NCBI GenBank assembly: GCA_009937575.1
Contig: JAACFI010000010.1
Coordinates: forward strand, 1 to 32,070
Direction of reading: 5' to 3'
Source: Haliea sp.
GTDB lineage: Bacteria; Pseudomonadota; Gammaproteobacteria; Pseudomonadales; Halieaceae
Length of the DNA stretch: 32,070 nt
How positions within the stretch are numbered: position 1 is the stretch's first letter; every line of letters begins with the position of its first letter. Both the position numbers and the translations under genes were made by a program. The notes under the pieces are model-generated. The model was not told the origin of the DNA, made no database searches, and saw only the letters and a program-made list of their open reading frames with translations. Of the stretch, positions 1 to 6,741 are shown one piece after another.

Positions 1-2078
1 GATTCCTTCTCAATCTGGGGACGGCTGTATTGATCGTGATCGGTGCGCTGCTGGTGACCATGGGCTGGCGCAGCGGCCTGATCGTGGGCACTACGCTGTT
101 ACTGACCGTGCTCGGCACCTTTATACTTATGAAAATCGGTGGCTGGCAGTTACACCGGCTGTCACTGGGAGCCTTGATCATTGCCCTGGGTATGCTCGTA
201 GATAACGCCATCGTGGTAGTGGAAGGCGCTATGGTCGGTGTCACCCGTGGCGTCAGTAAACGGCAGGCCTGCTTCGCCATCGTCAAGCAAACCAGGTTGC
301 CACTGCTTGCCTCCACGCTGATTGCCATCCTGGCCTTCACGCCCTTCGGTCTATCCGACTCGGACACCGGGCAGATCATGAAGGCGATGTTCTGGGTGTT
401 GACCTATTCCCTGTTCCTGAGCTGGATCCTGGCGATCTCGTTGACACCCTTCCTGGTGGATATCCTGATGCGCGACGTCGATGGCGATGGTGATGTCGGG
501 AGTGATCCCTATCAGGGGCTGGCGTACACGGTGTATCGAAAAATTCTCGAAATGTCACTGCACTATCGCAAGACCGTGATATTGATCATGGTGTCCCTGC
601 TGGCCCTGTCCCTGTACGGAATGGGGCACGTAAAGAAAGCGTTTTTTACCGCCTCGAACACGCCGATGTTCTATATGGATATCTGGTTGCCCTATGGCAC
701 CGACATCCGCAGCACCCTGGAGACGGTGGAGGAAGTGGAGGATCTGGTGCGGCAATACGAGGGTGTAGAGTTCGTTTCCTCCACAGTTGGCCGGGGCGCG
801 CCGCGCTTCTTTATGACCTATATGCCCGAGCAGAGTTACGAAAACTTCGCCCAGTTGCAGGTGAGGGCCGATAACCAGAAACAGATGCAGGCATTGATGC
901 AACACCTGGACGCGGATATGTATACCCACTTTCCGCAGGTGCTGCACCACATGAAACAGATGGTATTCGGGCCGCCCACCCGCTCCGAGATACAGGCGGA
1001 GTTCAGGGGATCAGATCCGGAGGTGTTGCGGACTCTCGGTCGGCAGGCTGCAGAGCTCATCCGCTCAGATTCCGCGGCCCGCAGCGTATTCCTCAACTGG
1101 CAGGAGCGCAGCAAGGAGCTTGTGCCCATGGTCAACGAATCCGAGGCGCGGCGCCTCGGGATCAGCAACGAAGAGATCGCCGGAAGCCTGAAAATTGCTT
1201 TCGGCGGGGCACCGGTAGGAGTCTATCGCGACGGTACCAGGAAGCTGCCCATTGTGGTGCGCCTGCCCGAGGAAGAACGGGTTGATTTCGGTCGAATCGA
1301 CAACCTGCGGATATGGAGTCCCACCCTGCAGACCTACGTGCCTATACAGCAGCTTGTCAGCCGTACCGATATTCGTTGGAGTGATGCCCTGATACTGCGC
1401 AAAGACCGGCAGCGCACTCTGACGGTGATGTCCAGTTTCGACAAGTTCAGCGACGAGACCGCGGAGCAAATGTTTAACCGAATACGCCCGGCGGTAGAGG
1501 CCATACCCCTGCCGGCGGGTTATTCCCTGGAGTGGGGTGGGGAATTCGAAAACTCCCAGCGCTCGCTTAAGGGTGCTTTCGGCAGTCTACCACTGGCCCT
1601 GCTGATGATGTTTGTACTCACAGTACTGCTGTTTAATTCTGTACGGCGATCATTGGTGATCTGGCTGACCGTGCCGCTGGCGGTGATCGGGGTTTCCATT
1701 GGATTGCTTTCGATGAGCCTGCCGCTGACCTTTCCGGCGATACTCGGGATGCTGGCATTGATCGGGATGATCCTGAAAAACGGCATCGTCCTGATCGACC
1801 AGATAATGGTTGAGCTGGAGACAGGCAAGGATAACTATACCGCGGTGCGCGACAGTGCCATCAGTCGTATGCGCCCTGTCTCCATGGCGGCGGCGACGAC
1901 CGTACTGGGCATGCTGCCGCTGGTTCTCGATCCCTTTTTCGCCTCCTTGGCGGTGACCTTTATTTTTGGCCTCAGTTTTGCCACGGTGCTGACCCTGGTG
2001 TTCGTGCCGGTGTTGTATCTCACTTTTCACAGGGGTGACCGAATCGAGCACCCCTCAGTGGCACAATCGGATATTTGA
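1..2078 (+). CDS. RND (AcrB/HAE1-type) efflux transporter permease, 5' truncated by window edge
   Basis: Inner-membrane, proton-driven RND pump subunit that would work with a periplasmic adaptor and an outer-membrane channel, both outside the window. The frame is open from base 3, so the true start lies upstream; about 690 residues are visible and roughly the first third (TM1 and the first porter domain) is missing. The first visible segment carries the family pattern MGWRSGLIVG. The TM4 motif LVDNAIVVVE is at about 195-225. The second periplasmic porter domain follows TM7 (about 570-640). TM8-12 fill about 1580-2040, with the conserved Lys of LKNGIVLID at 1776-1778. AcrB has two adjacent Asp in TM4 (LVDDAIVVVE). 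Here the second is Asn (204-206), a variant also common in other HAE1 pumps. Substrate unknown. The stop at 2076-2078 is followed by a secreted hydrolase gene 60 bp downstream. Confidence 0.93.
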   Translation, partial: FLLNLGTAVLIVIGALLVTMGWRSGLIVGTTLLLTVLGTFILMKIGGWQLHRLSLGALIIALGMLVDNAIVVVEGAMVGVTRGVSKRQACFAIVKQTRLPLLASTLIAILAFTPFGLSDSDTGQIMKAMFWVLTYSLFLSWILAISLTPFLVDILMRDVDGDGDVGSDPYQGLAYTVYRKILEMSLHYRKTVILIMVSLLALSLYGMGHVKKAFFTASNTPMFYMDIWLPYGTDIRSTLETVEEVEDLVRQYEGVEFVSSTVGRGAPRFFMTYMPEQSYENFAQLQVRADNQKQMQALMQHLDADMYTHFPQVLHHMKQMVFGPPTRSEIQAEFRGSDPEVLRTLGRQAAELIRSDSAARSVFLNWQERSKELVPMVNESEARRLGISNEEIAGSLKIAFGGAPVGVYRDGTRKLPIVVRLPEEERVDFGRIDNLRIWSPTLQTYVPIQQLVSRTDIRWSDALILRKDRQRTLTVMSSFDKFSDETAEQMFNRIRPAVEAIPLPAGYSLEWGGEFENSQRSLKGAFGSLPLALLMMFVLTVLLFNSVRRSLVIWLTVPLAVIGVSIGLLSMSLPLTFPAILGMLALIGMILKNGIVLIDQIMVELETGKDNYTAVRDSAISRMRPVSMAAATTVLGMLPLVLDPFFASLAVTFIFGLSFATVLTLVFVPVLYLTFHRGDRIEHPSVAQSDI

Positions 2079-2138
2079 CTGCACCTGACACCCCTGTAGA
2101 CTGACGCAAAAAGAACGACAAGAGTGAGGGGATCGGGC

Positions 2139-2774
2139 ATGCGATTCAGAAACCTCTGGGTCGCTTACCTGCTTTTGTGTGGCCAGGTGGCCTGGGCCGA
2201 CCAGCGCATCCTTATTATCGGCGACAGTATTTCGGAGCACATCTACTGCTGGCCGAATGAGATGCGCCTGATCGACCCGCAAATGAACCTGCAACTACAT
2301 ACCCAGGGCGGTCGCAGCATTCGCGACTATTCCCCACCCAGGGACCTGAGAAACGTTTCCGGCAAGGATATCGTCATCTATTTCCTGGGCACCAATGACG
2401 CGATCGGCGGCTACGAGATGCTGTATGTCAACGATGGCTTCACCGGTCATATGGCCTTCCTTCAAGAGCGCGGCTTCCGGGTTATCGTACTGTTGCCACC
2501 GCCTGCGACGAAACTGGAACCCCAGATAAACAAGGTGCGCCAGGTGCTGATCATGCAGAGCGAGCGGATGGGCATCGAATACCACGATCTGGCTTTCTGG
2601 GACGAGACGATGACCAAAGATGGCCTGCATCCGGGGCCGGAGCTTAGCCGACTGGTGGCAGATTTCGTCTACAGTCTGCTGGAACCTGTGCTACAAACGG
2701 GGTCTATTAAATACCTACCCGAGTGCACTCCCGATAGTGAAACAGCGCTTAGCGGCAGTGACCATCAGGATTGA
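2139..2774 (+). CDS. Secreted SGNH/GDSL-type hydrolase
   Basis: A 211-residue protein with an N-terminal signal peptide (hydrophobic 6-17, likely cleavage after AWA at 20), so periplasmic or secreted. SGNH landmarks are all present: block I GDSI with nucleophile Ser30, block II Gly in QGGRS (56-60), block III GTND with Asn86, and block V DGLHP with Asp161 and His164. This predicts an esterase, lipase or acyl-hydrolase fold. The substrate cannot be read from the sequence. ATG 2139 is chosen because a GAGGGG ribosome site sits about 8 nt upstream and the signal peptide then has normal length. An in-frame GTG at 2124 is an alternative. It follows the RND permease by 60 bp and may be co-transcribed. 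The Cys at residue 14 is not in a proper lipobox. Confidence 0.88.
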   Translation: MRFRNLWVAYLLLCGQVAWADQRILIIGDSISEHIYCWPNEMRLIDPQMNLQLHTQGGRSIRDYSPPRDLRNVSGKDIVIYFLGTNDAIGGYEMLYVNDGFTGHMAFLQERGFRVIVLLPPPATKLEPQINKVRQVLIMQSERMGIEYHDLAFWDETMTKDGLHPGPELSRLVADFVYSLLEPVLQTGSIKYLPECTPDSETALSGSDHQD

Positions 2775-2903
2775 GGATCGGGAGCTCCACCCCTCCATTT
2801 GGGGAATTGATTCGATCTACCCCGCAAATCTCCCACCCTGTTTCGAAATTTGACCGCTGATCACACGTGATTGTCCGGGTTGCATCCTGCGGGAGGCCGG
2901 CAT

Positions 2904-2919
2904 GTGAATTACAATTCAC
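2904..2919. promoter_or_regulatory. Perfect inverted repeat, operator-like
   Basis: GTGAATT-ac-AATTCAC is a perfect 7-bp inverted repeat with a 2-bp centre, in the 239-bp gap ahead of the 3-hydroxyacyl-CoA dehydrogenase gene and about 95 bp from its start. Size and symmetry fit a dimeric repressor site such as those of TetR or GntR family proteins. No cognate regulator gene is adjacent. The rest of the gap shows no gene or convincing terminator. Confidence 0.4.
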
Positions 2920-3013
2920 CCTGGATTACGAGTTAAGCTGTCGAATTCAACTGTAGTGCAGATGAAAACAAGTAGTGCTTTTTAGACGTTAGAAACCAAA
3001 TAGGAAAGTCGCG

Positions 3014-3919
3014 ATGAAAATCCAGAACATTCTTGCGTTGGGGTGTGGCACCATGGGCAGCCAGCCGGGGTTTTACTATGCCATGCACGGCTTCAATGTG
3101 ACCCAGTTTGATATCAGCGAAGAGGCGTTGGCCGCTTGCAAGGCGTATCATCGCAGGTACGTGGAACCCTTTCGGGCAGCCTTTCCTTCATTCACTGACG
3201 AGGATATCGATGCGGGCCTGGCCCGCATCAGCTACAGCTCGGATCTCGAAGTGGCAGCAAGGGACATCGACTTTGTTACCGAGTCCGTACCTGAAGTGCT
3301 GGAGATCAAGCAACAGGTTTACGCCGACCTCAACCGCTACTGTCCGGCTCACACCATTTTTGCCACCAACACCTCCACCATGGCCCCCAGTGCCATGGTG
3401 GAGTCCACTGGGCGCCCCGAGCGATTCCTGGCAGTGCATTACGCGGTGGGGATGTGGGATTCACCGATTGCCGAAGTGATGAAGCACCCGGGAACCGATG
3501 ACGCGGTATTCCAGGAGGTCGTCGAATTTGTGCAATCCAGTAAGTTGGTTCCTATCAAGATCGAAATAGAACAGCCCGGTTACATCATCAACAGCCTGCT
3601 GGTGCCCTGGCTCAGCGCCGGGCTGTCGCTGGTGGTGAATGGTGTCAGCAGCCACCAGGACGTCGACCGGACCTGGATGATCTGTGCCCAGGGCATGCGG
3701 ATGGGCCCGATCGGTGTAATTGACCAGGTAGGATTTGAGGTGAGCTGCAATATCCATCGCCTGAAGGCCGCCGAGGAACCGGACAATCCCCAGTACCAGA
3801 AAAATATCGATTACCTCGAAGAATATTTTCTCAGTAAGGGGCATACCGGGGCATTGAGTGGACAGGGCTTCTACAGCTACCCGGATCCGGAGTATCTGGA
3901 ACCGGGCTTTCTGAAGTAG
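3014..3919 (+). CDS. 3-hydroxyacyl-CoA dehydrogenase family protein
   Basis: A 301-residue single-function NAD-dependent dehydrogenase expected to oxidise a 3-hydroxyacyl-CoA (or related 3-hydroxy acid) to the 3-keto form in the cytoplasm. The N-terminal Rossmann motif GCGTMG is at 10-15. NTSTMAPS matches the family NTSS block. His142 and Glu154 have the 12-residue spacing of the catalytic His-Glu pair of this family. The C-terminal helical domain follows from about residue 185 (YIINSLLVPWL, later MGPIGVIDQVG). Length is typical of the stand-alone form, without a hydratase domain. Start ATG 3014 has a weak AGGAAA site about 10 nt upstream. An alpha/beta-hydrolase gene follows after about 24 bp, suggesting an operon. 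Substrate is uncertain; carnitine or crystallin-like dehydrogenases share this architecture. Confidence 0.9.
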   Translation: MKIQNILALGCGTMGSQPGFYYAMHGFNVTQFDISEEALAACKAYHRRYVEPFRAAFPSFTDEDIDAGLARISYSSDLEVAARDIDFVTESVPEVLEIKQQVYADLNRYCPAHTIFATNTSTMAPSAMVESTGRPERFLAVHYAVGMWDSPIAEVMKHPGTDDAVFQEVVEFVQSSKLVPIKIEIEQPGYIINSLLVPWLSAGLSLVVNGVSSHQDVDRTWMICAQGMRMGPIGVIDQVGFEVSCNIHRLKAAEEPDNPQYQKNIDYLEEYFLSKGHTGALSGQGFYSYPDPEYLEPGFLK

Positions 3920-3943
3920 TTCGATCATCGGGGAGTATTTGTG

Positions 3944-4822
3944 ATGGCTTATCTCGAAGTACGAAACGGCGCCCTGTACTACACCGATTACGGTGAAGGG
4001 GAGCCCATTATTACCTTACACGGCTTATCGGAGAGCGGACTTTACTGGACCCTGCCCGGTATTACCGACAGGCTGGTCGCGGCGGGCTACCGGGTCATCA
4101 ATCTGGATATGCGTGGTCACGGTCGCACCCGCGTCGACAGCACAGATCCCGGTTATGACGTGGATACCATGTCCGGTGATATCGGCCAACTGGCCGATAG
4201 CCTGGGGCTGGAACAGTTTCACCTGTTGACCCATGCTACCGGGGGGATGGTCGGTTTCCGCTACGCAATGAATCACTCCGAACGGTTGCTTGGTGTCATG
4301 GCCACTGACACCGGTTCCGCCACATTACCCTCGGATGATTTTGCCGGGTTGACTGATCCCCATGTCGAGGTACCGAAGATCAGTATTATTGACCTGGAAG
4401 AGGGGCGGCAGATGGTCGAAGCCTTCAGGGGTCAGAATTGGGACACCATCCAGGCAGGTATTCGTGCCGTGGCGCGCGAGCATATGTATTTCAACCGGAT
4501 GCATGCGGCGGTCAATCCCGAGAGCGCGTTCGCCATGTATGAGGCCTGCGCGGTCGCTGGCAATCCTGACCGTCTCGCAGATTTTGTGGAGTCATTCTAC
4601 AACGACCCCGATCCGAAGATCGCCGGTTTGCGAGGCATTCAGTGCCCGTGTCTTATGCTACTCGGGGAGTACGATGTGCAGTTCATCAAACCCGCGGAAC
4701 TGGTGGCGCGTGAGATTCCCAATTGTACTCATCGGGTGCTCGAGGGCATGGGGCATATGCTTGCCCTGGAGAACCCACAGCGGTTTGGGGATGAACTGCT
4801 GGCCTTCCTTGGTAGTCTTTGA
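3944..4822 (+). CDS. Alpha/beta-hydrolase fold protein lacking the nucleophile serine
   Basis: A 292-residue alpha/beta-hydrolase. HG oxyanion motif (LHGLSESG, residues 25-32), strand-4 turn (DMRGHGRT, 55-62), and C-terminal acid and histidine blocks (LGEYDVQF; EGMGHMLALENP) are all present. The nucleophile elbow, normally G-H-S-x-G-G, reads T-H-A-T-G-G. The nucleophile position is therefore Ala98, codon GCT at 4235-4237. Ordinary ester or C-C hydrolase chemistry is not expected, so it may be a non-hydrolytic member, a binding protein or an enzyme using another mechanism. ATG 3944 is preferred (GGGAG 8 nt upstream); GTG 3941 is possible. It is the second gene of a unit with the upstream dehydrogenase, implying a shared CoA-ester or ring-cleavage pathway. 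It converges on the Rieske remnant 13 bp away. Confidence 0.85.
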   Translation: MAYLEVRNGALYYTDYGEGEPIITLHGLSESGLYWTLPGITDRLVAAGYRVINLDMRGHGRTRVDSTDPGYDVDTMSGDIGQLADSLGLEQFHLLTHATGGMVGFRYAMNHSERLLGVMATDTGSATLPSDDFAGLTDPHVEVPKISIIDLEEGRQMVEAFRGQNWDTIQAGIRAVAREHMYFNRMHAAVNPESAFAMYEACAVAGNPDRLADFVESFYNDPDPKIAGLRGIQCPCLMLLGEYDVQFIKPAELVAREIPNCTHRVLEGMGHMLALENPQRFGDELLAFLGSL

Positions 4823-4835
4823 GAACAACCGCGGA

Positions 4836-5288
4836 TCACACCGGAGCGAGACCACAGAGCCGGTCGAGGTTGTCGTTAAAGGCCTTGAGGGACCACTCAT
4901 TGCACCCATAGTGGATATCCTTTATGGCACCCGACGCCAGGGAGCGCTGGATGCCTTCCCCCAGTTCGAAATCCTCGGTCACCAGGGTTGTGCCACGGTG
5001 GCGGCAACTGTTGAAAAACAGGTGTGACTGGCCTGTTTCATCGCGGGTGGTGACCAACTGGCCCAGCTGGGTGTCAACCCTCCTGAAAGCGTTGGTGTCG
5101 CGTATATCCGAGCTGTGGACCACCGGGAAGGGCAATCGCCTGATCACGCGGTCCATCTCAAGCTCGAAGCGCTCGGAACAGCAGTACCGGTGAGCGTCAG
5201 AACGACCATGTGGCCCTGAGGTCGTAGTTTTCGTCTCAAAGCCCTGGAGGCAGCGCTCGATGAGTTCCAGTTCCAGCTGGCGGTCCAT
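4836..5288 (-). pseudogene. Internally deleted Rieske ring-hydroxylating oxygenase alpha subunit
   Basis: 150 codons, against about 350-450 in this family. Residues 31-103 match the normal N-terminal part of a ring-hydroxylating oxygenase alpha subunit (YCCSERFELEMDRVIR, LGQLVTTRDETG, FFNSCRHRGTTLV), including the first Rieske ligand pair Cys95-x-His97. The sequence then jumps directly to what looks like the extreme C-terminus (TEDFELGEGIQRSLASGA, then GCNEWSLKAFNDNLDR). The second Rieske pair (C-x2-H) and the whole catalytic domain with the mononuclear iron site are missing. The joint lies near 4980 and keeps the frame. The product cannot be an active oxygenase, so I call it a deletion remnant; expression as a short protein is not excluded. 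ATG 5288 follows the methyltransferase stop by 11 bp with an AGAAG-type site. Confidence 0.75.
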
Positions 5289-5299
5289 ACTGCTTCTCT

Positions 5300-5839
5300 T
5301 CAATGTACAAGCGTGGGTTTGCGCGCAACGATCTGCGCGATGGCCTTTCGGGCGCCTGTATCGTCGCCCGCGGTGATGCCCTCGAAACTGTGCAGGATCT
5401 GCCAGTCGCGGAAACACTGTTCGAGTTCACCGGGGCGCAGCAGGAAATCGGGATTCTTCGGGCGGCCGTACTTTGGCTGTTCCCGGGTGAAGGTTTCATA
5501 AATTACCAGCCCTCCCGGGAGCACCGCTTCACGTATTGCGGGCAGCAGTGGGCGGTGCAGGTAACGAAATACCAGTATCGCAGAAAATTGCCTGCAGGCC
5601 AGCGGGCTGGATTGTTCTTGCTCCAGATCGACCTGCCATAACTGCGCGATGTCAGGGTCCAGGTTGTCTGCAACCTGTTGCAGCGCCTCACTCCGGATAT
5701 CGGCAAAAACCACCGGGATCCCCTGTTGCACCAGGTACAGGCCATTGCGGCCACCGCCGCAGGCCATGTCGAGTACCGGGGAGTCGTAGCTTGCCTGCGC
5801 CAGGTCCCCCAGGTAAGGCTTCAGCAGGGGAGAGTGCAT
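5300..5839 (-). CDS. Class I SAM-dependent methyltransferase
   Basis: A 179-residue small Rossmann methyltransferase. SAM-binding motif I is VLDMACGGGRNG at 22-33, followed by the acidic end of strand 2 (VVFADIR) and VDLEQE. The post-motif LPGGLVIYETF matches motif III of the TehB/UbiE-like small methyltransferases. Later residues (YGRPKNPDFLLRPGEL) resemble the TehB-like group that methylates small molecules or oxyanions. The methyl acceptor cannot be told from the sequence. ATG 5839 is used; a GTG directly before it (5842) is possible. No strong ribosome site is seen. It lies upstream of the Rieske remnant on the same strand, 11 bp away, and 50 bp after the SDR stop, so the three may once have been one operon. 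Confidence 0.85.
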   Translation of the reverse strand: MHSPLLKPYLGDLAQASYDSPVLDMACGGGRNGLYLVQQGIPVVFADIRSEALQQVADNLDPDIAQLWQVDLEQEQSSPLACRQFSAILVFRYLHRPLLPAIREAVLPGGLVIYETFTREQPKYGRPKNPDFLLRPGELEQCFRDWQILHSFEGITAGDDTGARKAIAQIVARKPTLVH

Positions 5840-5889
5840 CACCGCAGTGTGGCCGGGTTGGATTGCATGTATGTTTGATGCCCCTGTGG

Positions 5890-6624
5890 TTACATTTTTC
5901 GCAACAGGCGCAGCGGAAGAATTTTCAATACCTGCGCCACCAGGGTCCAGGGCCAGGGCGGCACATAGCTGAACCGCGACTTGTGCTCGATCAGGTCCAC
6001 CATGAAGGAGGTGCCTTTTTCCGCGCTGACCACGAAGGGACGGTTCTTCAGGGAGCGGTTCAGGTCGGTGTCGATGAAGCCGGGGGCCAGTTCGGTCACC
6101 ACGATGGGCTCGCCCAGGGTCTCGCAGCGGGCGCTCTCCAGGTACTTGCTGAACCCGGCCTTGCTCGCACAGTAGGCGCCCTGGCCCTTCATTCCTCGCA
6201 GGGCGGCGATGGAGGTTATACCCACCAGCTGACCCCGGCCCTGTTCCCGGAACAGGGACAGGGCGGCCTCGCTGGTAGCGATGGCGCCGGTGAGGTTGAT
6301 GTCCACGGTGTTGCGCAGGCTCTCGAACTTTCCCCGTCCGGTTCTGTCACCGGTAGCGACTCCAGCGTTCACCACCACGATATCCAGCCCGCCGAATTCC
6401 TCGGCGCACTCGCCCAACACCAGTGGAATCCGCTCGTAATCCAATACATCCAGGCCCCGGATGCAGATCTGGGCAGCCTGGGACTCCAGTTCCTCCCTCA
6501 GGGCTTCCAGGTCAGCCGGGTTACGCGATGTGAGGGCCAGCTTGTAGCCGCGCTCGGCGAAATGCCGGGCCATGCCCGCGCCGAGGCCTCGGGAGGCTCC
6601 GGTGATCAGTACCGATTTTGTCAT
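5890..6624 (-). CDS. SDR family NAD(P)-dependent oxidoreductase
   Basis: A 244-residue classical short-chain dehydrogenase/reductase. Cofactor motif TGASRGLG is at 8-15, NAG at 86-88, and the catalytic residues are Ser138, Tyr151 and Lys155 (YCASK). ELAPGFIDTDL follows the active site as usual. The Arg in the TGASRG turn and the SRN after strand 2 favour NADP(H). The C-terminal hydrophobic stretch (PPWPWTLVAQVLKILPLRLLRKM) is like that of membrane-associated SDRs of lipid metabolism. Substrate unknown. ATG 6624 has a strong GGAGGA site 5 nt upstream, whereas the upstream ATG at 6651 has none. It is divergent from the mechanosensitive channel gene, sharing a 117-bp gap. Confidence 0.9.
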   Translation of the reverse strand: MTKSVLITGASRGLGAGMARHFAERGYKLALTSRNPADLEALREELESQAAQICIRGLDVLDYERIPLVLGECAEEFGGLDIVVVNAGVATGDRTGRGKFESLRNTVDINLTGAIATSEAALSLFREQGRGQLVGITSIAALRGMKGQGAYCASKAGFSKYLESARCETLGEPIVVTELAPGFIDTDLNRSLKNRPFVVSAEKGTSFMVDLIEHKSRFSYVPPWPWTLVAQVLKILPLRLLRKM

Positions 6625-6705
6625 TTGTCCTCCATGGACACTGATGTTCAATGTGGCAACTGATTTTGAAGTGATATGCGTGCAGGATCAATGTCAACTA
6701 GAATG

Positions 6706-6721
6706 ATTAATGTGTATTAAT
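6706..6721. promoter_or_regulatory. Symmetric AT-rich site in divergent promoter gap
   Basis: ATTAAT-gtgt-ATTAAT lies in the AT-rich stretch between the SDR gene and the mechanosensitive channel gene. Each half is itself palindromic, so the unit is both a direct and an inverted repeat. It is about 20 bp upstream of the proposed channel start. It may be a regulator site or part of a promoter; no recognised consensus is matched. Confidence 0.3.
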
Positions 6722-6741
6722 TATCAAGGGATACCGGGGAA

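Noticed and set aside
201-206. Asp-Asn instead of Asp-Asp in the RND proton-relay motif as a sign of an inactive pump
   Set aside because: VDNAIVV is common in functional HAE1-type pumps and the TM10 Lys is kept, so loss of function is not supported.
4362-5027. 221-codon plus-strand frame overlapping the hydrolase 3' end and the Rieske remnant
   Set aside because: Out of frame with the hydrolase and rich in Arg/Ser/Trp, typical of a shadow frame. Not a hydrolase continuation.
5536-6663. 375-codon plus-strand open frame opposite the methyltransferase and SDR genes
   Set aside because: Antisense shadow; the minus strand has complete SAM and SDR motifs.
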